From contig NZ_FMVT01000003.1 in the NCBI RefSeq assembly GCF_900102505.1, forward strand, positions 248,001 to 312,000: a DNA stretch of 64,000 nucleotides, in the 5' to 3' direction. The DNA comes from Paracoccus tibetensis (GTDB taxonomy: Bacteria; Pseudomonadota; Alphaproteobacteria; Rhodobacterales; Rhodobacteraceae). The notes beneath the pieces were generated by a model. The model saw only the letters and a program-made list of their open reading frames with translations, made no database searches and was not told the origin of the DNA. Positions within the stretch are counted from its first letter, which is position 1. Each line of letters begins with the position of its first letter. A program made the translations under genes and the position numbers. Of this stretch, positions 25,969-34,598 are shown in pieces.

Positions 25969-27093
25969 TCAGGCCTCCGCCGCCAGCGCGGCGACGATCC
26001 TGTCGCCCATCTCCGCGGTGCTGACGGGCGTGCCCCCATCCGGCCCCATCAGGTCGGCGGTGCGCACGCCCTCGGCCAGCACCCGCTCGACCGCGGCCTC
26101 CAGCGCGTCGGCGGCCGCGCCCTCGCCGAAGGAATAGCGCAGCGCCATCGCGAAGCTGAGGATGCAGGCGATAGGGTTGGCCTTTCCCTGACCCGCGATG
26201 TCGGGGGCCGAGCCATGCACCGGCTCGTACATCGCGCGCGGCCGGCCATTCGCCATCGGCGCGCCGAGGCTGGCCGAGGGCAGCATCCCGAGGCTTCCGG
26301 TCAGCATCGCGGCCGCGTCGGACAGCAGGTCGCCGAAGAGGTTGTCGGTCAGGATCACGTCGAACTGGCGCGGCTGGCGGACCAGCTGCATCAGCCCGTT
26401 GTCGGCATACATGTGGGTCAGCTCGACATCGGGGAACTCGTTGTCATGGACCCACTGGGTCTCCTCGCGCCAGAGGATGCCCGATTCCATCACGTTGGCC
26501 TTCTCCATCGAGCAGACCTTGCCGCGGCGCTTCTTCGCCAGCTCGAAGGCCGAGCGCGCCACGCGCCGGATCTCTCCGCTGGTGTAGCGCTGGGTGTTGA
26601 TCCCCACGCGGCCGCCCTCGTTGTCGCCGTTGTCGTCCGCGTGAATGCCCCGCGGCTCGCCGAAATAGACGCCCGAGGTCAGCTCGCGCACGATCAGGAT
26701 GTCGAGGCCGGCGACGACCTCGCGCTTCAGGGACGAGAAGTCGGCCAGCGCGTCGAAGCACTGCGCCGGGCGCAGGTTCGCGAAGAGGTCCAGCTCCTTC
26801 CTCAGCCGCAGCAGCCCGCGCTCGGGCTTCACGGCGAAGTCGAGGACGTCGTATTTCGGCCCGCCCACGGCGCCCAGCAGCACCGCGTCCACCGCCTGTG
26901 CCTTCGCCATGGTCGCGTCCGTCAGGGGCACGCCATGGGCGTCGTAGGCCGCCCCGCCGACCAGGTCCTGCGTGACGTCGAAGGCCATGCCGCGATGGGC
27001 GCCGAGCCAGTCGATCACCTTGACGACCTCGGCCATGACCTCGGGGCCGATCCCGTCGCCGGGCAGGATGAGAAGCGAGTAACGGTCTGACAT
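25969..27093 (-). CDS. leuB: 3-isopropylmalate dehydrogenase
   Basis: Leucine synthesis: NAD-dependent oxidative decarboxylation of 3-isopropylmalate. The 374-residue protein opens with [16 protein letters not shown] and has [11 protein letters not shown], the arginine-bearing loop [28 protein letters not shown], and the NAD loop [19 protein letters not shown]. All are standard for LeuB. The ATG follows AGGAGG. The EamA gene is coupled downstream. Confidence 0.95.
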   Translation of the reverse strand: MSDRYSLLILPGDGIGPEVMAEVVKVIDWLGAHRGMAFDVTQDLVGGAAYDAHGVPLTDATMAKAQAVDAVLLGAVGGPKYDVLDFAVKPERGLLRLRKELDLFANLRPAQCFDALADFSSLKREVVAGLDILIVRELTSGVYFGEPRGIHADDNGDNEGGRVGINTQRYTSGEIRRVARSAFELAKKRRGKVCSMEKANVMESGILWREETQWVHDNEFPDVELTHMYADNGLMQLVRQPRQFDVILTDNLFGDLLSDAAAMLTGSLGMLPSASLGAPMANGRPRAMYEPVHGSAPDIAGQGKANPIACILSFAMALRYSFGEGAAADALEAAVERVLAEGVRTADLMGPDGGTPVSTAEMGDRIVAALAAEA

Positions 27094-27254
27094 GAACCCT
27101 CCTTGTCGGCGCCGCCGCAGGCGCGCCTTTCGGGTTAGACGCCGCCTGCCGAAGGGTCAAGCCGGCCCGCTCACGAGGGTTTGCCTTGCGCCGGGCGCCG
27201 GGCGGGGCGAGGCTGCGGCCCGATATGCAGCCAAGCGAGCTTAGGGAGAACCCG

Positions 27255-27794
27255 ATGAAGACCTGGCAGGCGAATGCGAAGGGCGCGCTGGCGGCGCTGG
27301 CGCTGATGACGGCGGCACCCGCCGCGATGGCGCAGGATGCGGGCGCGGTTCCCGGCGACCGGCTGGTCGTCCCGCTGCCCGACGTCTCGACCCTGTCCGA
27401 GGAGGAGGCGCGCGACCTGACGCGCCAGGTGGCCGAGGCCAACGTCATCAGCGACAACTGCCCCGCGTGGGAGGCGACGGATGGCGAGTGGCAGCTGCTG
27501 AACGGCACCTCGGACGCGCTGACCGCGCGGCTCGGCCTCGATCCCCTGGCCTATGACCGCGAGTTCTTCCGCCCCGCCTACAACCTCCTGGACGAGAGCG
27601 GCGCCTGCGAGACCCACGGCCCCCAGGTCGCCTCCCTGGTCGAGCGGCTGGTCGCGATGGGCGGCGACACCCGCCCCGCCGCCGAGCTGGCCGAGGAGGC
27701 CGCCGCAGAGGGCGCTGCCACTGATGCCGCGGCCGATCCCGCAGCCGAGGCCGACGCCCCGGACGCCGCCGAGCCCGAGGCCCCGGCCGAATAA
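27255..27794 (+). CDS. Secreted hypothetical protein with Ala/Glu/Pro-rich tail
   Basis: I do not recognise this family. It has 179 residues with a clear Sec signal peptide (MKTWQANAKGALAALALMTA then APAAMA) and a predicted cleavage near residue 26. The middle (about 40-125) is a small globular region with two cysteines (NCPAW and GACETH) that could form a periplasmic disulfide. The last 50 residues are almost only A, E, D and P, low-complexity and probably disordered. The ATG at 27255 follows AGGGAGA. It precedes the MFS gene by 78 bp. Confidence 0.6.
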   Translation: MKTWQANAKGALAALALMTAAPAAMAQDAGAVPGDRLVVPLPDVSTLSEEEARDLTRQVAEANVISDNCPAWEATDGEWQLLNGTSDALTARLGLDPLAYDREFFRPAYNLLDESGACETHGPQVASLVERLVAMGGDTRPAAELAEEAAAEGAATDAAADPAAEADAPDAAEPEAPAE

Positions 27795-27872
27795 CCGCCT
27801 GCCGGGAATTTGCACGTCTTGCAGCTTCCGCTCCGCTGTCGCAGCTTGCGCGGCGGGAACGGAGGTCCATGA

Positions 27873-29063
27873 ATGCCCGCAGTCTCGGCCGGAATCGTCA
27901 GCCTCGTGCTGGCCTATGTGCTCAGCCAGTTCTACCGCGCCTTCCTGGCCGTCATGGCCCCCGTGCTGCAGGCCGACATCGGCGCGAGCCCGGGCGATCT
28001 GGCGCTGTCCTCGGGCCTGTGGTTCATCGCCTTCGCGCTCATGCAGATTCCCGTCGGCGGCTGGCTCGACCGCTTCGGCCCCCGCCGCACCGTCGCCTGG
28101 ATGCTGGCGCTCGGCGGGGCAGGGGGCGCGGCCGTCTTCGCGCTGGCCAGCCAGCCCTGGCACCTGCACCTCTCGCTCAGTCTTCTGGGGATCGGCTGCG
28201 CGCCGGCGCTGATGGGCTCCTACTACATCATCGCGCGCAACTACCCGGCCGCGCGCTTCGGCACGCTGGCGGGTGCCGTGGTGGGCTTCGGCTCGCTCGG
28301 CAACATCCTGGGCGCGGCGCCCCTGGTGGGCGCGGCCGAGGCCTTCGGCTGGCGCCCGACCATGTGGGGCCTCGCCGTCATCACCCTTGCCGTCGCCGCG
28401 CTGATCGGCGGCACGGTCCGCGACCCCGACCGCCTCTCGGCGGACAGTCCCCAAGGCACCTTTTCCGAGATCCTGCGCCTCAGGGCCCTGTGGTTCATCC
28501 TGCCGCTCTTCGCCGTGAACTACGCGGCCTCGGGCGCGATCCGCGGCCTCTGGGCGGGGCCGTGGCTGGCCGACGTGCTGGACGCCGACGCCCGCACCAT
28601 CGGCAATGTCGCGCTGGCGATGGGCCTTGCGATGGTCGTCGGCAACTTCCTCGTCGGCCCGGCCGCGCGGCTTCTGGGCGGGCTGCGCCGCACCATCCTG
28701 ATCTTCACCGCCGCGACCTGCGCCGTTCTCGCCGCCATGTGGCTGATTCCGCAGCCCTCGCTCGGGACGGCGACGCTGCTGCTGGCGCTGGTCGGCCTGT
28801 CGGGCGCGGCCTATCCGCTGCTGATGGCGCATGGCCGGTCCTTCCTGCCGCCGCATCTGGTGGGGCGCGGCGTCACCTTCCTCAACATGTTCTCGATCGG
28901 CGGGGTCGGCGCGATGCAGTTCGCCTCGCGCCCTGTCTTTGAGGCCAGCCAGTCCGCCTATCCCGCGCCGCAGGCCTATGCGATGCTGTGGCTGTTCTTC
29001 CTGATCCCGCTGGTGATCGGCCTCGTTCTCTACTTCCGCACGCCCGAGGCGAAACATGCCTGA
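27873..29063 (+). CDS. MFS transporter
   Basis: Twelve-helix major facilitator carrier, 396 residues, inner membrane. The loop 2-3 motif reads GGWLDRFGPRRTV, the classical MFS motif A. The substrate is not predictable from sequence. The ATG at 27873 follows GGAGGT with 6-base spacing. It overlaps the glycosyltransferase gene by 8 bp, so the MFS, LpcC and GT29-like genes form one operon; whether the carrier serves glycan precursors is unknown. Confidence 0.82.
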   Translation: MPAVSAGIVSLVLAYVLSQFYRAFLAVMAPVLQADIGASPGDLALSSGLWFIAFALMQIPVGGWLDRFGPRRTVAWMLALGGAGGAAVFALASQPWHLHLSLSLLGIGCAPALMGSYYIIARNYPAARFGTLAGAVVGFGSLGNILGAAPLVGAAEAFGWRPTMWGLAVITLAVAALIGGTVRDPDRLSADSPQGTFSEILRLRALWFILPLFAVNYAASGAIRGLWAGPWLADVLDADARTIGNVALAMGLAMVVGNFLVGPAARLLGGLRRTILIFTAATCAVLAAMWLIPQPSLGTATLLLALVGLSGAAYPLLMAHGRSFLPPHLVGRGVTFLNMFSIGGVGAMQFASRPVFEASQSAYPAPQAYAMLWLFFLIPLVIGLVLYFRTPEAKHA

Positions 29064-30099
29064 AGCCCTCGCCGATCCGCTGGTCGTCGCCCCGAACCTC
29101 AAGCGCCGCCTGTCGGGCGTGACGGCGACCGTCGTGCGGCTGATCCCCATCCAGGCGCGGATGATCCCCATCGCCGCGACCGGCCCCGGCCTGCCGCCCG
29201 AGGTTCCGCACATCCCGCTGCTGCGCGCCGCGCGCCTGCCGCGCACCCGCTGGCGCGTCTGGCACGCCCGCCGCAACACCGAGATGGCACTGGGACTGTT
29301 CTTCCGCCATGTCCTGCGGCGGCGCTACAAGCTGCTCTTCACCTCAGCCGCGCAGCGCCGCCACACCGGCTTCACCCGCTGGCTGATCGGGCAGCAGGAC
29401 GCGCTAGTCGCCACCTCGCCGCAGGCCGCCTCCTACCTCGACCGCCCGGCCGAGGTGATCCTGCACGGCGTCGACACCACCATCTTCCACCCGCCGCCCG
29501 ATCGCGCGGCCCTCCGGCGCGAGCTGGGCCTCGACCCGGATGCCATCCTCATCGGCTGCTTCGGCCGCATCCGCGCCCAGAAGGGCATCGACCTGCTGGT
29601 CGAGGCCGGCCTCGTCCTCTTGCGCAGCCGCCCCAAGGTCCAGATCCTGATGACCGGCCGCATCACCCCGGACCAACGCACCTTCGCCGACGAGCAACTC
29701 GCCAAGATCGCCGCCGCCGGCCTCGACGCCCGCATCCGCTTCCTCGGCGAGCTGCCCTGGAGCGAGGTCGTTCGCCACTACCAAGCGCTCGACCTCTTCG
29801 CCGCCCCCGCCCGCTGGGAGGGCTTCGGCCTCACCCCGCTTGAGGCGATGGCCTGCGGCGTCCCCACCGTCGCCGCCCGCGTCGGCGCCTACGAGACGCT
29901 CATCAAGGACGGCACGACCGGCACACTGATCCCCCCCGGGGACGCCCCCGCCCTGACCGCCGCCCTCGCCCATTGGCTTGACGACGCCCCCGCCCGCGCC
30001 GAGGCCGGCCGCGCCGCCCGCGCCCATGTGGCGGCCAGCCACGCCATCGAGGGCGAGGCCGAGGCGCTGGTCGCCCTCTACCGCCGCCTTCTGGCATGA
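29056..30099 (+). CDS. lpcC: GT4 glycosyltransferase, LpcC-like LPS core mannosyltransferase
   Basis: A GT-B fold GT4 enzyme of 347 residues that adds a sugar, probably mannose, to the lipopolysaccharide inner core. The opening VVAPNLKRRLSGVTATVVRLIP and RVWHARRNTEMALGL match the alphaproteobacterial LpcC group. The donor-binding region holds GCFGRIRAQKGIDLLVEA and the EX7E-type segment APARWEGFGLTPLEAMACG. It overlaps the MFS gene upstream and the GT29-like gene downstream (ATGA), supporting a joint role in surface glycan assembly. Confidence 0.8.
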   Translation: MPEALADPLVVAPNLKRRLSGVTATVVRLIPIQARMIPIAATGPGLPPEVPHIPLLRAARLPRTRWRVWHARRNTEMALGLFFRHVLRRRYKLLFTSAAQRRHTGFTRWLIGQQDALVATSPQAASYLDRPAEVILHGVDTTIFHPPPDRAALRRELGLDPDAILIGCFGRIRAQKGIDLLVEAGLVLLRSRPKVQILMTGRITPDQRTFADEQLAKIAAAGLDARIRFLGELPWSEVVRHYQALDLFAAPARWEGFGLTPLEAMACGVPTVAARVGAYETLIKDGTTGTLIPPGDAPALTAALAHWLDDAPARAEAGRAARAHVAASHAIEGEAEALVALYRRLLA

Positions 30100-30713
30100 A
30101 CCGCGCCGGCTTCCTTCTCGCGCGCACGCTGCGGCGCGAGGCGCCGCTGGCCGCGCTGTCCGTTCCGCAGGCAGAGCTGCTGGCGGCGCTTGCCGGCCGC
30201 CATGTCGCGCTGGTCGGCAATGCCCGCGCGCTGGGCGAGGCGCGGCACGGCGCCCGGATCGACGCCGCCGACTTGGTGATCCGCATCAACCGCGCGCCCA
30301 TGCCGGGCGCGCAAAGCCACGGCACCCGCACCGACTGGCTGGGCCTTGCGACCAGCCTGCCGCCGGCCGACCGCGCCCGCCTCGGTCCCGGCCGCATCCT
30401 GTGGATGTCGCCCAAGCGCAAGCGGCTGGACTGGCAGACGGCGCGCGGTCCCGGCTTCTACCTCCACCCGCTGCCCGACATCGCCGCCCTGGGCGCGCAG
30501 CTCGGCGCGCCACCCACCACCGGCGCGATGCTGATCGATCTCTGCCTCAGGGCGCCGCTGGCGTCGCTGACGCTCTACGGCTTCGACTTCTTCGCCAGCC
30601 TTTCGCTCTCGGGCCGCCGCGCCGCCGCGGACGTGCCGCATGACTTCGGCGCCGAGGCCGCATGGGTGCAGGAACTCCTCGCGCGCGATCCGCGCCTCGT
30701 CTGGCAGCGCTGA
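30096..30713 (+). CDS. Small GT29 (sialyltransferase)-like glycosyltransferase
   Basis: A 205-residue protein with the motif order of GT29 sialyltransferases. A large-motif-like segment (near 36-83) has VALVGNARALGE, IDAADLVIRINRAP and GTRTDWLG. A small-motif-like segment (near 137-165) has PPTTGAMLIDLCL and LTLYGFDFF. A terminal His-x4-Glu pair lies in VPHDFGAEAAW. Eukaryotic GT29 enzymes use CMP-sialic acid; bacterial relatives may use CMP-Kdo or similar donors. It has no membrane anchor or signal peptide, so it would work in the cytoplasm on LPS intermediates with LpcC. The assignment rests on motifs alone. Confidence 0.6.
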   Translation: MNRAGFLLARTLRREAPLAALSVPQAELLAALAGRHVALVGNARALGEARHGARIDAADLVIRINRAPMPGAQSHGTRTDWLGLATSLPPADRARLGPGRILWMSPKRKRLDWQTARGPGFYLHPLPDIAALGAQLGAPPTTGAMLIDLCLRAPLASLTLYGFDFFASLSLSGRRAAADVPHDFGAEAAWVQELLARDPRLVWQR

Positions 30714-30722
30714 GGGCGCAAC

Positions 30723-30788
30723 GTGCGCAAGCGGTGCACATCCGGTGCACGCGCGGTGCACTGCCCGTGCATGGCCGGTGCGGCCGTT
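30723..30788 (+). repeat. Array A: six 11-bp GTGCAC-type units
   Basis: Six back-to-back 11-bp units start ten bases after the GT29-like stop: GTGCGCAAGCG, GTGCACATCCG, GTGCACGCGCG, GTGCACTGCCC, GTGCATGGCCG, GTGCGGCCGTT. Each begins GTGC, and units 2-4 carry the palindrome GTGCAC, so the cores fall on one face of the helix. The last two units also form a short GGCCG/CGGCC hairpin before TTTTT. A matching six-unit array lies at 57960-58025. It lies upstream of asd; the function is unknown. Confidence 0.8.
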
Positions 30789-30849
30789 TTTCCAGCAGAT
30801 GCTGGCCCGGGCGCGCCGGCCCGCCCGCCGCCGCCCCGCGGTGCACCTG

Positions 30850-30871
30850 CGCAACGCGCGCTGGCGTTGCG
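30850..30871. promoter_or_regulatory. Inverted repeat in the asd leader
   Basis: CGCAACGC (30850-30857) and GCGTTGCG (30864-30871) form a perfect 8-bp inverted repeat with a 6-base spacer, 50 bp before the asd start. It may be an operator or a leader hairpin; nothing else identifies it. Confidence 0.3.
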
Positions 30872-30921
30872 GGCGGCTATGCGGTAAACGCGCCCGACCG
30901 CAGGAAAAGGAGTCCCCCCGG

Positions 30922-31944
30922 ATGGGCTACAAAGTCGTCGTCGCCGGCGCCACGGGCAATGTGGGCCGCGAAATGCTGAATATCCTGGACGAGCGCCAGT
31001 TCCCGGTGGACGAGATCGCCGTTCTGGCCTCGCGCCGCAGCCAGGGAACCGAGGTCAGCTTCGGCGACAGAACGCTGAAGATCCAGGACATCGAGCAGTT
31101 CGACTTTGCCGAATGGGACATCGCCCTCTTCGCCATCGGCTCGGACGCGACCAAGATCCACGCCCCCCGCGCCGCCAAGGCCGGCTGCGTCGTGATCGAC
31201 AACTCGTCGCTCTACCGCTACGACCCGCAGATCCCGCTGATCGTGCCCGAGGTGAACCCCGAGGCGATCCACGACTACAAGAACAAGATGATCATCGCGA
31301 ACCCCAACTGCTCGACCGCGCAGATGGTGGTGGCGCTGAAGCCGCTGCACGACCGTGCCCGCATCAAGCGCGTGGTTGTCTCAACCTATCAATCGGTTAG
31401 CGGCGCCGGCAAGGAAGGCATGGACGAGCTTTGGGACCAGACCAAGGGCATGTATGTCCCCGGTCAGGAGAAGCCGGCCAAGAAGTTCCAGAAGCAAATC
31501 GCCTTCAACGTCATTCCCCAGATCGACGTCTTCATGGAAGACGGCACGACCAAGGAGGAATGGAAGATGGTGGTCGAAACCAAGAAAATCATCGACCCCT
31601 CGATCAAGGTCACCGCGACCTGCGTGCGCGTGCCGGTCTTCGTCGGCCATTCCGAGTCGATCAACATCGAGTTCGAGGATTTCCTCGACGAGGACGAGGC
31701 CCGCGACATCCTGCGCGAGGCGCCGGGCGTCATGGTCGTCGACAAGCGCGAGCCCGGCGGCTACACGACGCCCGTCGAATGCGTGGGCGATTTCGCGACC
31801 TTCATCAGCCGCATCCGCCAGGATTCCACGGTCGAGAACGGGTTGAACCTGTGGTGCGTCAGCGACAACCTGCGCAAAGGCGCGGCCCTCAACGCCGTCC
31901 AGATCGCCGAGCTTCTGGGCAACCGCGTCCTCAAGAAAGGCTGA
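30922..31944 (+). CDS. asd: Aspartate-semialdehyde dehydrogenase
   Basis: Branch-point enzyme for lysine, threonine, methionine and diaminopimelate: NADPH-dependent reduction of aspartyl phosphate. It has 340 residues. The opening VVVAGATGNVGREML binds cofactor, Cys130 in IANPNCSTAQ is the catalytic residue, and VSTYQSVSGAGKEGMDEL is the next conserved block. The ATG at 30922 is 11 bases after AAAAGGAG; longer in-frame extension upstream would run through array A and is rejected. It ends at a strong bidirectional terminator. Confidence 0.95.
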   Translation: MGYKVVVAGATGNVGREMLNILDERQFPVDEIAVLASRRSQGTEVSFGDRTLKIQDIEQFDFAEWDIALFAIGSDATKIHAPRAAKAGCVVIDNSSLYRYDPQIPLIVPEVNPEAIHDYKNKMIIANPNCSTAQMVVALKPLHDRARIKRVVVSTYQSVSGAGKEGMDELWDQTKGMYVPGQEKPAKKFQKQIAFNVIPQIDVFMEDGTTKEEWKMVVETKKIIDPSIKVTATCVRVPVFVGHSESINIEFEDFLDEDEARDILREAPGVMVVDKREPGGYTTPVECVGDFATFISRIRQDSTVENGLNLWCVSDNLRKGAALNAVQIAELLGNRVLKKG

Positions 31945-31961
31945 TCGGCCAGAGACTTGCT

Positions 31962-31989
31962 AAAAGGCGGCCCTCGGGCCGCCTTTTTT
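31962..31989. terminator. Bidirectional rho-independent terminator
   Basis: AAAAGGCGGCCC, loop TC, then GGGCCGCCTTTT and further T's: a 12-bp stem with an A-tract on one side and a T-tract on the other. It lies between convergent asd and the carbonic anhydrase gene and can terminate both. Confidence 0.92.
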
Positions 31990-31996
31990 CATGGCC

Positions 31997-32644
31997 CTAC
32001 AGCGTCACCCACCGCGCGCCGCGTTCCTCGGCCTGCAGCAGCGTGCCCTCGGTGATGTCATGGACCACCCCGTGCAGCGACAGATCACCCGACTCGACCG
32101 CCTTCTCGACGAAGGGAAAGGTCATCAGGTTGCGGATCGAGACCAGCACCGCCTCGCGCTCGAGCGCGCTCACCTGCTCTTCCACGGGCAGGTCCTTCAC
32201 CCGCTCGTAGCCCGGCCGCAGGATGTCCATCCAGCGCCCGACGAAGCTGGTCTGCTCCTCCAGTTCGGGCGCATGGCCCGAACACATCGCGTGGCAGCCC
32301 TGCACCCCGCCGCAGAGCGTGTGGCCCATCACGATCAGATGCGCGACCTTCAGCGCCGTGACCGCGAACTCGATCGCGGCCGAGGTCCCGTGCTGCAGCC
32401 CGTCCGGCGCGTAGGGCGGCACGAGGCTCGCGATGTTGCGATGGATGAAGAACTCGCCCGAATCCGCTCCGAAGAGGCTGGTCACATGCACCCGGCTGTC
32501 GCAGCACGAGATCACCATCGCCCGCGGCCGCTGTCCCTCCAGCGCCAAGCGGCGGTACCAGGCGCGGTTCTCGGAATGCGAGGTCGCCTTCCAGCCCTGG
32601 TAGCGCTTGACCAGGTATTGCGGCAGCGGAGCCAGTTCGTACAT
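31997..32644 (-). CDS. Beta-class carbonic anhydrase
   Basis: Zinc enzyme interconverting CO2 and bicarbonate, 215 residues. Zinc ligands are Cys48 in SCCDSRV, with the Asp49-Arg51 dyad, and His108 and Cys111 in MGHTLCGG; FFIHRNIASLVPP is the other family landmark. It is a single gene, convergent with asd and divergent from a small Hpt-like gene. Bicarbonate supply suits the biosynthetic genes nearby (carB, arginine), but no direct link is shown. Confidence 0.92.
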   Translation of the reverse strand: MYELAPLPQYLVKRYQGWKATSHSENRAWYRRLALEGQRPRAMVISCCDSRVHVTSLFGADSGEFFIHRNIASLVPPYAPDGLQHGTSAAIEFAVTALKVAHLIVMGHTLCGGVQGCHAMCSGHAPELEEQTSFVGRWMDILRPGYERVKDLPVEEQVSALEREAVLVSIRNLMTFPFVEKAVESGDLSLHGVVHDITEGTLLQAEERGARWVTL

Positions 32645-32784
32645 GCGTATACCTCCTGTTGCCGCAGGTGTTAGGCCGTCATTGCCGCAAATTCGAGCCT
32701 TTTCTTCACCCCGCCCTCAAGCCTTTTTTCACCCGCCTCGCGCATCTTCGCCCTCGTGTGGGGACACAAATGTTGGAGGTGCAA

Positions 32785-33162
32785 ATGGCACAAGTCACGG
32801 CCCTGGCCGTATCCGAGCCCGTTCGCGTCGATGGTCGACGCGTGGGGGACATCATTTCCGAACTGGGCGAGGGGCCGGCGCAGCACGTCATCGGCCTGGC
32901 GCTCGAACAGCTGGCGGCGGCCCTGGGCGCGGTCGAGCAGGCGCTGCGCGAGAATGACCGCGCCGCCGCCTGCGGCCATGCCGAGCGGATGTCGCGGCTC
33001 GCCTGGCAGATCGGGCTCCTGTCGCTGGCCGGCGTCGCCATGGACCTCGGCAGCTGCATCGAGCGTGGGGACGAGCCCGCCATCGCGGCGATCCGGGCCC
33101 GGCTGATGCGCGTCGGCAACCGCTCGCTGACCGAGATCTGGGAAGGGCCCGGCATCAACTGA
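32785..33162 (+). CDS. Small helical protein, possible Hpt-like domain
   Basis: I do not recognise the family with certainty. It has 125 residues and is predicted mostly helical. The stretch CGHAERMSRLAWQIGLLSLAGVAMDLGSCIERGD resembles the helix pair of a histidine phosphotransfer domain, with a His followed by small residues and a later helix ending LGSCIE; it could be a phosphorelay module or a degenerate one. The ATG at 32785 is chosen because GGAGGT lies five bases before it; an ATG at 32770 precedes that site. It is divergent from carbonic anhydrase. Confidence 0.5.
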   Translation: MAQVTALAVSEPVRVDGRRVGDIISELGEGPAQHVIGLALEQLAAALGAVEQALRENDRAAACGHAERMSRLAWQIGLLSLAGVAMDLGSCIERGDEPAIAAIRARLMRVGNRSLTEIWEGPGIN

Positions 33163-33228
33163 GCCCGGCCGGGCTTGCGGGCGCCGTCGCAGCTTGTAGG
33201 CTGCGCGGGCATCTGACGGAGCCCGGAC

Positions 33229-34596
33229 ATGACGCCTGAATTCGCCGCAGCCTCGGACAGCGCCCGCCCGCTCTGGCTGGTCTGGAAGGACGACGCGCTG
33301 CCGCCCGAGGCCGGCGACTGGCCCGCGCAATGCGGCTTTTCGGCCAAGCCGGGCGAGATCTGCCTGCTGCCGGACGGGGCGGGCGCGCTGTCGGGCGCGA
33401 TCATGGGCCTTGGTGCGCGCAGCGAGGCTGGGCGCAGCCGCTTCGCGCTCGCCCGCGCGCAGGCGCTGCCGAAGGGCGATTGGCGCCTCGCCGCCCTTCC
33501 GGAGGGGCTCGATCCGGACGAGGCCGCGCTCGGCTGGCTCTTCGGCCAGTACCGCTTCACCCGCTACAAGGGCGGGCCGAGCGACGGCCCGCACCTCGTC
33601 TGCCCCGAGGGGGCGGATGCGGACCGCCTGCTGGCCATCGCCCGCGCCGAGTTCCTGACCCGCGACCTGATCAACACGCCGGCCAGCGACATGGGCCCCG
33701 CGCAGCTGGAAGCGGCCGCCCGGACGCTGGCGGACCGCATCGGCGCCCGGATCGAGGTCACGACCGGCGAGGCGCTGCTCCAGCAGAACCTGCCGCTGAT
33801 CCACGCGGTCGGCCGCGCCGCGGCCGAGGCTCCGCGCCTGATCGACATCCGCCTCGGGGACGAGGGCGCGCTGCTGGCGATCGTCGGCAAGGGGGTCTGC
33901 TTCGACACAGGCGGGCTGAACCTCAAGCCTGGCGCATCGATGGCGCTGATGAAGAAGGACATGGGCGGCGCCGCGACCGCGCTCGGGCTTCTGGCGATGC
34001 TGGCGGACACCGGCGCGGCCAAGGGGCTGCGCCTCCGCGTCCTGATCCCGGCGGTCGAGAACAGCGTGGCCGGCAACGCCTTCCGGCCGGGCGACGTGTT
34101 GACCAGCCGCAAGGGCTTGAGCGTCGAGGTGAACAACACCGATGCCGAGGGGCGGCTGGTCCTGGCCGACGCGATGGCCTTGGCCGCCGAGGAGGCGCCT
34201 GAGCTGATGATCTCGCTGGCGACGCTGACCGGCGCGGCCCGCGTGGCGCTCGGCCCCGACATCCCGCCCTTCTACTGCGACGACGAGCCGACCGCGGCCG
34301 CCCTGCAGGAGGCCGCAATGCGCGTCGCCGACCCGCTCTGGCGGATGCCCTTCTGGCAGCCCTACGAGCCGCAGATCGAACCCGCCATCGCCGATCTCGA
34401 CAACGCCCCCGCGGGCGGCATGGCAGGCTCCATTACCGCCGCCCTCTTCCTGCGCCGCTTTGCCCAGGGCGCCGCGCGCTACGCCCATCTCGACATCTAC
34501 GGCTGGCAGCCGGCCGCCGCGCCCGGCCGGCCCAAGGGCGGCGTCGGGCAGGGCGCCCGCGCGATCCTGGCCGCGCTGCCGCGGATCCTGCCTTGA
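33229..34596 (+). CDS. M17 leucyl aminopeptidase family protein
   Basis: Cytosolic metallo-aminopeptidase, 455 residues, close to PepB/PepA length. The metal site is seen in VGKGVCFDTGGLNLKPG and in the family signature NTDAEGRLVLADA; MKKDMGGAAT lies between them. The N-terminal domain (1-150) is variable, as is usual. The next gene, an NlpC/P60 hydrolase, begins just after its stop; the pair probably handles peptides, possibly from cell-wall turnover. Confidence 0.9.
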   Translation: MTPEFAAASDSARPLWLVWKDDALPPEAGDWPAQCGFSAKPGEICLLPDGAGALSGAIMGLGARSEAGRSRFALARAQALPKGDWRLAALPEGLDPDEAALGWLFGQYRFTRYKGGPSDGPHLVCPEGADADRLLAIARAEFLTRDLINTPASDMGPAQLEAAARTLADRIGARIEVTTGEALLQQNLPLIHAVGRAAAEAPRLIDIRLGDEGALLAIVGKGVCFDTGGLNLKPGASMALMKKDMGGAATALGLLAMLADTGAAKGLRLRVLIPAVENSVAGNAFRPGDVLTSRKGLSVEVNNTDAEGRLVLADAMALAAEEAPELMISLATLTGAARVALGPDIPPFYCDDEPTAAALQEAAMRVADPLWRMPFWQPYEPQIEPAIADLDNAPAGGMAGSITAALFLRRFAQGAARYAHLDIYGWQPAAAPGRPKGGVGQGARAILAALPRILP

Positions 34597-34598
34597 CG

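Noticed and set aside
30723..30788. Array A as a CRISPR or as a protein-coding repeat
   Set aside because: Units are only 11 bp without spacers. The antisense peptide is not repetitive in a useful way because 11 is not a multiple of three, and array B does not preserve the same peptide.
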